Assembly (NCBI RefSeq): GCF_003269425.1
Contig: NZ_CP030104.1
Coordinates: forward strand, 1,855,501 to 1,919,500
Length of the DNA stretch: 64,000 nucleotides
Source of the DNA: Flagellimonas maritima
GTDB lineage: Bacteria; Bacteroidota; Bacteroidia; Flavobacteriales; Flavobacteriaceae
Reading direction: 5' to 3'
The notes below the pieces were generated by a model. That model was not told the DNA's origin and did not search any database. It saw nothing but the letters and a program-made list of their open reading frames with translations. Both the position numbers and the translations under genes were made by a program. Positions 1-8,196 of this stretch are shown here, one piece after another (the stretch's first letter is position 1; each line of letters begins with the position of its first letter).

Positions 1-46
1 AAGAGTTTTCTCTAAAGCGAAAAACTTGTGAAATAATCAAGGATGC

Positions 47-424
47 TTAGAAAATTCCGTAAGAGTTGGCAAGGATCAACAAAGAAAGGAGTAGAAAAAA
101 TAAAGCGGGCAATGATTTTTTTAATGCATCACTTACCTTTATGTGCATACCGATAGCTCCTAACATAAGCAATGCCATAATTGCTGCTGCAGGGACTGCT
201 AGAATTGGAATCCATATAGAAATTAGCAATAATGTGGCACTAATGATTTTAAGTCCTCCAACAATATACATTATCGTATCGTTTAAACCATAAGCTTCAA
301 ATTCAGCTTTCATACTTTTTGCATTGCCTGCGCGCCACTCTGTAGACTTATTAAAACGAAAAAACCAAACATTTATAATGCTGATAAAAATTATAATTTT
401 AGCGGCAATGACAATATATTCCAT
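47..424 (-). CDS. DoxX-like small integral membrane protein
   Basis: A 125-residue, almost entirely hydrophobic protein with about four membrane segments (residues 3-20, 48-66, 70-92 and 104-122). The layout and the short loop motif YGLNDTIMYIVGGLKI resemble the DoxX/DoxX-like family of small four-helix membrane proteins. No catalytic residues are visible and no biochemical role can be given. It is transcribed away from a second DoxX-like gene starting at 470, with 45 bp between the two starts, so they probably share a divergent promoter region. ATG start. Confidence 0.72.
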   Translation of the reverse strand: MEYIVIAAKIIIFISIINVWFFRFNKSTEWRAGNAKSMKAEFEAYGLNDTIMYIVGGLKIISATLLLISIWIPILAVPAAAIMALLMLGAIGMHIKVSDALKKSLPALFFLLLSLLILANSYGIF

Positions 425-469
425 TTGTTTAATGATTTATAAGTAAATTTAAACAAAATATTTTAAATA

Positions 470-850
470 TTGAATTTACAACTTTTACCGGTAGGTGTCT
501 CCAATTTATTGCTGGTCACAATGATTTTTTCTGGCGTGTCGTTTATCGTATTTGGGATAAGCTGTTTAATTTCAAAATATATGAGGTTGGAATTTAAGCG
601 CTACGGTCTGGAAAAATTTAGAATTGCCAATGGATATCTTCAAATCCTAGGAGGGACTAGTCTTTTGGCAGGTATTTATTACCTTCCACTGGCCCTAATT
701 TCAAGTTTTTGTCTTTGCTTATTGATGATGTGTGGATTTATAGTGAGAATAAAAATAAAAGATGGTCTTATAAAATCGTTTCCAGCTCTATTTTATATGT
801 TACTTAATTTGGGAATATTCATAAAATTGTGGGAATTTTACAATGTTTAG
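470..850 (+). CDS. DoxX-like small integral membrane protein, divergent paralogue
   Basis: A 126-residue protein with four predicted membrane helices and the same layout as the gene on the opposite strand at 47-424. Both have an FKRYGL or FEAYGL type motif before helix two and a KSFPALFYMLLNL or KSLPALFFLLLSL motif in the last helix, so they look like paralogues. The start chosen is TTG at 470. The next in-frame ATG, at about 521, would remove most of the first helix, so TTG is preferred, though not securely. Function unknown; probably a DoxX-like protein. Confidence 0.62.
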   Translation: MNLQLLPVGVSNLLLVTMIFSGVSFIVFGISCLISKYMRLEFKRYGLEKFRIANGYLQILGGTSLLAGIYYLPLALISSFCLCLLMMCGFIVRIKIKDGLIKSFPALFYMLLNLGIFIKLWEFYNV

Positions 851-992
851 TTATTTAATTACAATGATAAACAAAAAGTATAAAGATTTTGAAGAAGAAA
901 GAAAATAGAATCCCTATTGTTGAACAAGCATAATGATAAAACTCACTTTGACCAAAAGATTGCTTAAAGGCTAAAACAATAAAAACCAAATA

Positions 993-1379
993 TTGAAAAC
1001 ACAAACAAAATCAAGGAATAAAAATGTGTTGGGTACTGAGCTACAAGCTTGTTGTCATACTCCTAAAACGGGGTTTTATCGCGATGGATTTTGCAGAACG
1101 GGACCCGAAGATGTAGGAACCCACGTGGTATGTGCCATCATGACCGAAGAGTTTTTAATTTATACAAAAGCTCAGGGCAACGACTTGAGCAGCCCAATGC
1201 CGATGTATGATTTTCCCGGTCTTCAACCTGGTAACAAATGGTGTTTGTGCGCATCACGCTGGAAACAGGCTCAGAAGGCTGGAAAAGCCCCTGTAGTAGT
1301 TCTGGAAGCTACCCATGAAAAAGCCTTACAGATTATTGATTTTGAACTGTTATTGGAACATAAATATAGTAATGCCTAA
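993..1379 (+). CDS. DUF2237 family protein
   Basis: A 128-residue soluble protein that matches the uncharacterised DUF2237 family throughout. Visible family motifs are NVLGTELQAC near the N-terminus, GFYRDGFCRTGPEDVGTH, MTEEFL, FPGLQPGNKWCLCASRW and VVLEATHEKAL. Conserved cysteines sit in the CRTGPEDVG and WCLCASRW motifs and could bind metal or form disulphides, but no function is established that I know of. TTG start; the conserved region begins about 12 residues in, so the exact start is uncertain. It ends convergently with the FAD oxidoreductase gene, overlapping it by four bases. Confidence 0.85.
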   Translation: MKTQTKSRNKNVLGTELQACCHTPKTGFYRDGFCRTGPEDVGTHVVCAIMTEEFLIYTKAQGNDLSSPMPMYDFPGLQPGNKWCLCASRWKQAQKAGKAPVVVLEATHEKALQIIDFELLLEHKYSNA

Positions 1380-2605
1380 AGTTCTTCCATAAGTTTTATG
1401 GCCGCAGACTCTCCAGAAGCCATTGCTGCATTCAACGAACCGTTCAATACATAATCACCTGCCACATAGACATTCTCGGACACTTTAATTTTATTGGGTG
1501 AAAGCTCCTTTTTTAAATTATCAATATCGGGTAGCGCTTGTTTTATGGTATATTTCCTAAGAAAACTTTTAGTGGCGATTTTACAATGTTTCAATAATTC
1601 GGAACTAACGGTTTCCACTAAATCTTTTTCGTTTAGCGTGTGATTCTTAACAATGGTTACTGATAATATTGGGTCGCCAGAAACAGTTTGATCGAAAGGA
1701 TAATAAAGGTTATTTGTAAAAGCGTCTTTATCTGCAACCAATCCTATAATTCCTTCATCAAAGGTCTTCTTTTCAACGGTAAAATACAGGTTGTCGCAGC
1801 TTTTCCATCCAAGGTTGTTCAAATCGTGCTCTCCAGTTTCAATGGTAATAGGCGTAGTCACCAAAATGGCGTCACTTTGCAGTACTTCACCATTTTCCAA
1901 ATGAATTTTATTTGAACTTATTTTAGAGACGCGATGCCCAAATTTGATTTCACTATTTTTTAGTTGATTCGCCAACTGTTCTGAAATCGCTCCTATTCCG
2001 TTTTCGGGAAGCGTAGCATAACCCTCCCCGAACATCTTAAAGACAAACTCGAACATTCTTGAGGGCGTTCGCAACTCCTCTTCCAAAAAAATCCCAGTAA
2101 AGAATGGCCTAAAGAAGTTTTCAATGATGCGGTCCGAAAACCCATAATTTTTTAGATAATTCAAGGTGGAGATTTCTGCAGAAGCAAAGATTTCATCAAT
2201 TGATTTATTTTTAAGCGTTTGGGTCAGGGTAAAAATTTTGATTTTATCCGAAAGGGAGCCTATTGAAGAAAAAATTGTGGGGAACAATGCTGAAATATCC
2301 CGAAGCGGATCACCGATACGTTGGGTTTTACCTTCTTTGAATATCAAGGCCCCCGGTTTGAATCGATTTAATTTTAAATTGGTATAGTTTAAATGCTTTT
2401 GAGCTTGTGGATAAGCTGACAACAAAACCTGAAAGCCGTGGTCGAAGAAAACTCCATTTGCAATATCCGTTTTAACACGCCCTCCTGCTGCGTCAGTCGT
2501 TTCCAATAATACGGGGCAATATCCTTGTGCCTCCAATGTTTTTGCGGCGACCAATCCGCTTATGCCCGCACCTACAATATATATTTTAGTTGATTTCTTT
2601 ACCAT
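1376..2605 (-). CDS. NAD(P)/FAD-dependent oxidoreductase (amine oxidase / phytoene desaturase-like)
   Basis: About 409 residues from the chosen ATG at 2605 (MVKKSTKIYIVGAGISGL). An upstream in-frame ATG at 2644 adds 13 residues without family likeness and is rejected. The N-terminus has a Rossmann FAD-binding motif (VGAGISGLVAA), followed by an ETTDAAGGRVKT segment typical of flavin amine oxidases and protoporphyrinogen-oxidase-like or desaturase-like enzymes. The C-terminal VYVAGDYVLNGSLNAAMASGE segment is the second FAD-contact motif. The substrate is unknown. Bacteroidota members often carry this protein as a stand-alone gene; nothing nearby fixes a pathway. Confidence 0.82.
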   Translation of the reverse strand: MVKKSTKIYIVGAGISGLVAAKTLEAQGYCPVLLETTDAAGGRVKTDIANGVFFDHGFQVLLSAYPQAQKHLNYTNLKLNRFKPGALIFKEGKTQRIGDPLRDISALFPTIFSSIGSLSDKIKIFTLTQTLKNKSIDEIFASAEISTLNYLKNYGFSDRIIENFFRPFFTGIFLEEELRTPSRMFEFVFKMFGEGYATLPENGIGAISEQLANQLKNSEIKFGHRVSKISSNKIHLENGEVLQSDAILVTTPITIETGEHDLNNLGWKSCDNLYFTVEKKTFDEGIIGLVADKDAFTNNLYYPFDQTVSGDPILSVTIVKNHTLNEKDLVETVSSELLKHCKIATKSFLRKYTIKQALPDIDNLKKELSPNKIKVSENVYVAGDYVLNGSLNAAMASGESAAIKLMEEL

Positions 2606-2765
2606 ACTATTGATTGCATTTCTACGTAAAATTAGGAATTTCAATTTCGAATAAAAAGCAACGAAAACAATATAGGCTATCCGTTATGCAGGGGTTTAAA
2701 TTACGTCCCTTTTGTCATTCCGAACTTTTATGCTGGATTTTTTGAAGTGTAAAGTCTGAATTTTA

Positions 2766-2816
2766 GATTGCTGGATTGCTGGATTGCTGGATTGCTGGAT
2801 TGCTGGATTGCTGGAT
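2766..2816. repeat. Octamer tandem repeat (GATTGCTG)x6
   Basis: Six perfect tandem copies of the 8-bp unit GATTGCTG, followed by a partial GAT. It lies in the 395-bp gap between the FAD oxidoreductase start and the end of the lipoprotein gene. No coding meaning. It is one of five different short-unit repeat tracts in this window. The rest of the gap (2606-2920) shows no gene. Confidence 0.95.
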
Positions 2817-2935
2817 ATTACTGTATTTTTTCTCTAAACCCTAAACCTCACTGGGAGCCTAAAACCTGCCCCTTACCACCGGCCAGGTACCTTTCTTACG
2901 GATTGCTCTCCGTCCCACATATAGGACAACCAAAA

Positions 2936-2965
2936 AGAAAAAGGCCGCCCATTGGGCGGCCCTTT
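2936..2965 (-). terminator. Rho-independent terminator of lipoprotein copy 1
   Basis: On the minus strand the stem GGCCGCCC / GGGCGGCC closes a 3-nt loop and is followed by TTTTTC. It lies about 35 bases after the stop of the minus-strand lipoprotein gene. The same hairpin is found after the other copy at 38018-38046. Confidence 0.9.
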
Positions 2966-2999
2966 GTATGTTATAAATAAGTTTATTTGACCGTAACCA

Positions 3000-4562
3000 T
3001 TAATCGACAAAGACCGAAAAGGCTTTGTTGTTCGTAGGTGAATCTTCCGGAAAAAATACCGTTGGTTCCCCGTTTTTCCATAAAACCGCCTTTATCAAAT
3101 CTCCTTGCAAAGATCCACCACAGATATATACATCTGTACCATAGACAAATACGGATTCGGCAAAGGAGGTGTTACCGTCGATGTTAAGCAATGTGGCAAC
3201 AACACCATTCTTCCAGACTGTTGAATTGTTACCATCATTTCCCGCCGCATATATATCCGTGCCCGTTACGAACAGTGAATAGGCAATTGAGTTACTGGTC
3301 CCGTCGGTCAGGTCGGTCCCCGCACCGTTCTTCCATGTTGTTGCCGCACTTATTCCATCCACATTTCTAAATCCCGATACATGGACATCGTCCCCTACCA
3401 CTTGGATATCGTAAGCACGGGCATCATTTTCGAGAATTTCGGGATTTGCAGCCGTTCCTGCCGTCCAATAACAGGCCTTGTAATCGAGGTCCACATCTTG
3501 CCTTATATAGCCGGATACATACCAGTTGTTCTGGTCGTCCATGGATATCGCTCTAGGAACGTTTGTTTCGTAACCTGGTTCGACTAGTGTTGCGTCATTG
3601 GCATTGGATATCCAAACTCGCCCTATCGATGCTGCATTGGCAGACTGTTCCCCCACTACATAATACCCCGACTCGTTGACAACAACGTCATATGCAGTTG
3701 AAGAGGTAATACCAAGGCTGTTCGACAAAGCTATCTGATCTCCGTTGATCCACAACATGGCCCTTCTATTATTGTCTTGATCTCTTTCATGGCCCACAAC
3801 GTAGACGTCCTCGCCATATACGAACACCGCATTTGCCTGTGCTTCCTTGGTGCCGTCGGTCAGCTCGGTCACCACCCCGTTCTTCCAGACCACAGCTTGT
3901 CGGGAACCAGAAGATTGTACATACCCTGCCACATATATGTTGGGGTCCACGGTGACCGTAACGCTTGCGGAGGCTTCTTCCACGGTGGCGGTAATGGTGG
4001 CGGTCCCCACCTTGAGGCCCTTTACCGTTCCGTTCTCGTCCACGGTGGCGATCTGCTCGTCGTCGCTGCTCCACGCAACGGGGCTATCCCCGTCCACGTC
4101 CACCTTGTCCACTACGGCCAGCTCGGCCGTATCGTAGCGGAACAGCTGGAAATCCTCTTTGTCCAGCCCTATGGACGGGTTCTTTTCCTCCTCCGTTACG
4201 GTAACGGTAAAGTCCTTGGTACTGGCGGCGGTCTTGCCGCCAACGGCAACGCCCACCTTGCCGGTCACAGCGCCCGATGGCACGCTGGCCACGATCTTGG
4301 TAGCCGTGGCACTGGCCACGGTGGCGGCAACGGTGCCGAAGGTCACGGTATTGTTGGCCGCGGTGGTGCTGAAGTTGGTCCCCTCTATGGTGACCGCCGT
4401 TCCAACGGGCCCGCTGATCGGGCTGAAACCGGAAATGGTCGGCGCCGCGGTCGGCTCTGGCTCTGGCTCGGGCGTCGTTGTTGGGGCATCGTCCTTGCCG
4501 CATGCCCATACCATAAGGCAGAGTGCCATTGACAGCATGCCCAGATAGTTGATTCTTTTCAT
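3000..4562 (-). CDS. Surface lipoprotein with IPT/TIG, Big2 and WKNG propeller repeats, copy 1
   Basis: A 520-residue lipoprotein. A signal peptide ends in the lipobox MVWA-C21, and GKDD follows the cysteine, which resembles the K-(D/E)2 export signal reported for surface lipoproteins of Capnocytophaga. Next come a Pro/Glu linker (28-37), an IPT/TIG Ig-like domain (about 40-121), a Big2-type domain (about 129-206, with GTVKGLKVGTATITA) and, from 208 to the end, about seven repeats of 40-50 residues with VYVxG and WKNG motifs, probably a beta-propeller. Function unknown; surface binding or adhesion is an inference. The first 200 codons are strikingly GC-rich, the propeller AT-rich. A near-identical copy lies at 36427-37983. 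Confidence 0.85.
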   Translation of the reverse strand: MKRINYLGMLSMALCLMVWACGKDDAPTTTPEPEPEPTAAPTISGFSPISGPVGTAVTIEGTNFSTTAANNTVTFGTVAATVASATATKIVASVPSGAVTGKVGVAVGGKTAASTKDFTVTVTEEEKNPSIGLDKEDFQLFRYDTAELAVVDKVDVDGDSPVAWSSDDEQIATVDENGTVKGLKVGTATITATVEEASASVTVTVDPNIYVAGYVQSSGSRQAVVWKNGVVTELTDGTKEAQANAVFVYGEDVYVVGHERDQDNNRRAMLWINGDQIALSNSLGITSSTAYDVVVNESGYYVVGEQSANAASIGRVWISNANDATLVEPGYETNVPRAISMDDQNNWYVSGYIRQDVDLDYKACYWTAGTAANPEILENDARAYDIQVVGDDVHVSGFRNVDGISAATTWKNGAGTDLTDGTSNSIAYSLFVTGTDIYAAGNDGNNSTVWKNGVVATLLNIDGNTSFAESVFVYGTDVYICGGSLQGDLIKAVLWKNGEPTVFFPEDSPTNNKAFSVFVD

Positions 4563-4659
4563 GATAAGAATATTTTAAAGTTTGCGGTACAAGTAAGGAA
4601 AATCCCATGGGCCACGGGTCGGTGGATTGACGGATGGCCTTTTTGGGTTGATGGATGGG

Positions 4660-4830
4660 GGATGAAGGGTGAAGGGGGAATGGGTGAAAGGTGACGGGTG
4701 AAGGGTGAAAGGTGACGGGTGAAGGGTGAAGGGTGACGGATGACGGATGACGGATGACGAGTGACCGATGACGGGTGACGGGTGACGGGTGACGGGTGAC
4801 GGGTGATGGGTGATGGGTGAAGGGCGAAAG
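4660..4830. repeat. Heptamer minisatellite upstream of lipoprotein copy 1
   Basis: About 24 tandem copies of a 7-bp unit, GGRTGAN on the plus strand (TCAYCCN in the sense direction of the minus-strand gene). Variants GGGTGAC, GGGTGAA, GGATGAC and GGGTGAT are grouped in blocks. It lies about 100 bases upstream of the lipoprotein start. The same unit forms a larger array before copy 2. The remaining 145 bp to the next gene show no gene. Confidence 0.93.
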
Positions 4831-4975
4831 TTGAGAGTTTAATTATTGTTGGGGACTATGGGTCGGTGTCTTTTTTCTATTTTCTGAGTCCCAATCTCTT
4901 TTTAGTTACAACTTAACAGTATACATTTCTGTGTTTTTCCTTACTTTTAGAATTGACTAATTCAACACCAAAAAA

Positions 4976-7900
4976 ATGAAACAATTACTTTCCAAAGCTG
5001 GCCTATTGCTGCTTGCTTTATCATTTCTCTCCGTATCTGTACAATCCCAAAGAAAAAAGAAAACATCGACCGCTACGACAATGTTTCCACAAGAGCTGTA
5101 TTCCAGTTTGGAGTATAGGTCAATTGGACCACATAGGGGCGGTCGTTCTGCTGCGGTAACCGGCGTACCTGGCAAACCCAATCTTTTCTATTTTGGAGCT
5201 GCCGGTGGGGGGGTCTGGAAAACGTTGGATGGTGGACGTTCTTGGGAAAATATTTCCGATGGATATTTTGGAGGAAGCATTGGAGCTGTCGAAGTGGCCC
5301 AAAGCGACCCTAATGTGCTTTATGTTGGCGGTGGTGAAAAAACGCTTCGTGGCAACGTATCATCCGGCTATGGTATCTGGAAAACTGAAGACGCAGGAAA
5401 AACCTGGAAGTTTGCAGGGCTAGAGAACAGTCGTCATGTACCACGTATCCGTATCCATCCAAAAGACCATAATATAGTATATGCTGCCGTGTTGGGCAAC
5501 ATCTACAAGCCTACACAAGACCGGGGCATTTATAAGAGCACGGATGGTGGCCAGACTTGGAGCAAAAAATTGTTTGTCAACGATCAATCAGGTTTTGTTG
5601 ACCTTACCTTGGATCCCAATAACCCCCGTATATTGTACGCTTCTTCATGGCGGGCAAAACGAACCCCATATAGTTTGAGCAGTGGTGGCGAAGGCTCAGG
5701 CTTATGGAAAAGTACCGATAGCGGTGAAACTTGGACGGAAATTTCCAAAAATAAAGGCTTCCCAAAAGATACTTTGGGCATTATTGGAGTTGCTGTTTCC
5801 CCAAAAAATAGTGAGCGCGTTTGGGCAATCGTTGAGAACAAGAAAAAAGGAGGACTCTATCGTTCAGAAAATGGAGGCAAGGAATGGACACAAGTGAACA
5901 GTGAGCGTAAATTACGCCAACGGGCATGGTATTATACCAGAGTTTATGCTGATACGGAAGATGAGGATGTGGTGTACGTTTTAAATGTTCGCTACCATAA
6001 ATCAACTGACGGAGGAAAAACCTTCAATACGTTCAATGCGCCACATGGTGACCATCACGACCTTTGGATAGCCCCTGAAAATTCAAAGCGCATGATTATT
6101 GGTGATGATGGTGGGGCGCAGGTAAGCTATGATGGTGGTGAAACGTGGAGTACCTACTACAACCAGCCTACGGCCCAATATTATAGGGTAACAACGGATA
6201 ATGCTTTTCCATATCGTATTTATGTGGCACAACAGGACAATTCTACCTTGCGGGTAAACCATCGTAGCGATGATGGCAGTATTGGCGAAGACGACTGGGA
6301 ACCCACTGCAGGTGGAGAATCTGCACATATAGCTGTTGACCCCACCAATAATGATATTGTTTATGGAGGTAGTTACGGAGGATTTTTAACCCGGGTGAAT
6401 CATGATAAAAAAACTGTAAGAGGAATTAATGTGTGGCCGGACAATCCCATGGGATACGGTGCAGAAGGAATGAAATATCGTTTTCAATGGAATTTTCCCA
6501 TAATGTTCAGCAAGCACGATCCCAAAAAACTCTATACTTTTTCCAATCATGTGCACATGAGCACAAACGAAGGTCAAAGCTGGTCATTGCTCAGTGACGA
6601 TTTAACCAGAAATGACCCAACAAAACTGGTTTCGAGTGGGGGCCCGATTACACAGGACAATACAGGTGTTGAGTATTATTGTACCATTTTCGCGGCCAAC
6701 GAAAGCCCTTTAAAAGAAGGATTGATTTGGGTTGGTAGTGATGATGGTTTAATTCACGTTACCAGAGATGGTGGACAGAATTGGGAAAATGTAACTCCAT
6801 CAGGTATGCCGGAATGGAACATGATCAATAGTATTGAACCTTCAGCTTTTGATGAAGGAACCTGTTATGTGGCAGCTACCAGGTATAAACTCGGGGATTT
6901 TCAACCTTATTTATACAAAACAACAGATTATGGCAACACGTGGTCAAAAATCACCAATGGTATTCCTAATGAACATTTTACCAGAGTAGTTAGGGAAGAT
7001 CCCAAAAGAAAGGGATTACTCTATGCAGGGACAGAAACCGGAATGTATATTTCCTTTGATGATGGAAGCAATTGGAGTCCGTTTCAATTGAATCTTCCTA
7101 TTGTTCCTATTACAGATTTGGCACTCAAAGACGATAATCTAATTGTAGCCACACAAGGAAGAAGCTTGTGGATTATAGATGATTTAACGGTCCTTCATCA
7201 AATGGACAATGCTAAAAAAACTAAAGAAACAATCCTTTTTAAACCAAAAAAAGCTTATCGTACCAAAGGTAGTGTAGCTAAAGAACCATCCAAGACCGAA
7301 GGTGAAAACCATCCTAATGGTATAATTACCCATTTCTATTTAAATGAAGTCGCCGAGAAGGATAGCATCAGTCTAACATACTTTTCAAAAAGTGGGGACA
7401 CCTTGTCTACGTACAGCACTTTTGCCGAGGATGAGGACAAAAAACTCAAAGTGGAAAAAGGCGGAAATACCCATGTTTGGGATACGCGTGGTAAAGGAGC
7501 TGAAAAATTGAAAGGAATGATTTTTTGGTGGGCCAATTTTAATGGTGCAAAAGCCGTTCCGGGCACCTATAAAGTTTCCCTTAACGTAAATGGTGCGGAA
7601 CAATCGGAACAGTTCGAGATTCTTCCTGACCCACGAGCTGAAGTCTCCGTTGCTGATATGCAAAAACAGCACGATTTTATTTCGGACATAAACAATACCA
7701 TTGACCGGGCACATAAATCTATAAAGAAAATCAGAAAAATAAACACGCAACTAGACGCTTTTGCAAAGCAATACAAGGACAATGAACAAACTAAGGATTT
7801 GGTCGAAAAAGCGAACAAGATGAAGGAAGACTTTGAAGAGATTGAAAAGGCACTTTATCAGACTAAAAATAGGAGCAATCAAGATCCGCTGAACTTCCCC

Positions 7901-8113
7901 ATTCGATTGACCAATAAACTTGGGCATTTGAACAGTTTGGTCTCTATTGATGATTTTCCACCAACCGACCAAGATATTGCAGTAAAAAATGAACTCTCGG
8001 CCAAAATTAAATCAGAGCTTACGGCATTTGATGCCTTGGTCGATAAAGAGATAAAAGAATTCAACGAAGCTTTTAATAATCTAAGTTTAAATTATTTGTT
8101 CATCGAGGAATAG
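4976..8113 (+). CDS. Exported giant Asp-box (BNR/sortilin-like) beta-propeller protein
   Basis: 1045 residues with a signal peptide (cleavage probably after VQSQ, near residue 25). At least eleven Asp-box repeats of the form S/T-x-D-x-G-x-T-W are readable, for example TLDGGRSW, TEDAGKTW, STDGGQTW, STDSGETW, SYDGGETW, TRDGGQNW and TTDYGNTW. They indicate two consecutive large propellers like the VPS10/sortilin and BNR glycosyl-hydrolase-like family. A C-terminal region (about 760-1045) contains an Ig-like segment and a helical, probably coiled-coil part (880-970). Bacteroidota homologues are labelled glycosyl hydrolase, but Asp boxes are structural and no catalytic residues can be named. No type IX secretion C-terminal domain is evident. 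Confidence 0.85.
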   Translation: MKQLLSKAGLLLLALSFLSVSVQSQRKKKTSTATTMFPQELYSSLEYRSIGPHRGGRSAAVTGVPGKPNLFYFGAAGGGVWKTLDGGRSWENISDGYFGGSIGAVEVAQSDPNVLYVGGGEKTLRGNVSSGYGIWKTEDAGKTWKFAGLENSRHVPRIRIHPKDHNIVYAAVLGNIYKPTQDRGIYKSTDGGQTWSKKLFVNDQSGFVDLTLDPNNPRILYASSWRAKRTPYSLSSGGEGSGLWKSTDSGETWTEISKNKGFPKDTLGIIGVAVSPKNSERVWAIVENKKKGGLYRSENGGKEWTQVNSERKLRQRAWYYTRVYADTEDEDVVYVLNVRYHKSTDGGKTFNTFNAPHGDHHDLWIAPENSKRMIIGDDGGAQVSYDGGETWSTYYNQPTAQYYRVTTDNAFPYRIYVAQQDNSTLRVNHRSDDGSIGEDDWEPTAGGESAHIAVDPTNNDIVYGGSYGGFLTRVNHDKKTVRGINVWPDNPMGYGAEGMKYRFQWNFPIMFSKHDPKKLYTFSNHVHMSTNEGQSWSLLSDDLTRNDPTKLVSSGGPITQDNTGVEYYCTIFAANESPLKEGLIWVGSDDGLIHVTRDGGQNWENVTPSGMPEWNMINSIEPSAFDEGTCYVAATRYKLGDFQPYLYKTTDYGNTWSKITNGIPNEHFTRVVREDPKRKGLLYAGTETGMYISFDDGSNWSPFQLNLPIVPITDLALKDDNLIVATQGRSLWIIDDLTVLHQMDNAKKTKETILFKPKKAYRTKGSVAKEPSKTEGENHPNGIITHFYLNEVAEKDSISLTYFSKSGDTLSTYSTFAEDEDKKLKVEKGGNTHVWDTRGKGAEKLKGMIFWWANFNGAKAVPGTYKVSLNVNGAEQSEQFEILPDPRAEVSVADMQKQHDFISDINNTIDRAHKSIKKIRKINTQLDAFAKQYKDNEQTKDLVEKANKMKEDFEEIEKALYQTKNRSNQDPLNFPIRLTNKLGHLNSLVSIDDFPPTDQDIAVKNELSAKIKSELTAFDALVDKEIKEFNEAFNNLSLNYLFIEE

Positions 8114-8116
8114 AAT

Positions 8117-8192
8117 GCGTTAGGTTTAGGGTTAAGGATAAAGGTTCTTTAAAAAGTACTTGCTACCTTTAGCCCTTTATCTAACCTAATGC
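8117..8192. repeat. Long imperfect inverted repeat before hemJ
   Basis: Arms of about 28 bases (8117-8145 and 8165-8192, beginning GCGTTAGG and ending CCTAATGC) are largely complementary, with a 20-base loop. It fills the gap between the propeller gene and hemJ, ending a few bases before the hemJ GTG. No U-tract follows, so it is not a classical terminator; it may be a folded leader or a relic of a small repeat. Confidence 0.6.
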
Positions 8193-8196
8193 CGTA

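Larger units (their letters stand above)
2921..4659 (-). repeat. Large inverted repeat, copy 1 (lipoprotein cassette)
   Basis: Carries, on the minus strand, a cassette that recurs in plus orientation at 36327-38062: 5' leader, lipoprotein gene, spacer and terminator. Identity starts at the ATAGGACAACC motif beside the terminator and runs to the CCCCATCCATCAACCC motif at the edge of the heptamer array. The leader, the first 620 coding bases and the terminator are almost identical; the propeller-coding part has more differences. Outside these limits the flanks are unrelated. The boundaries are by eye and good to a few bases. Confidence 0.85.

Noticed and set aside
2768..2980. Reading frame with repeated LDCWIAG
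   Set aside because: It is the translated octamer repeat followed by a terminator.
3777..4532. Long reading frames on the plus strand and in the other minus frame across the GC-rich part of lipoprotein copy 1 (and the same at 36441-37202)
   Set aside because: They are the result of GC-rich codons in the real gene, with Arg/Gly/His-rich composition, no family likeness, and no start signal.
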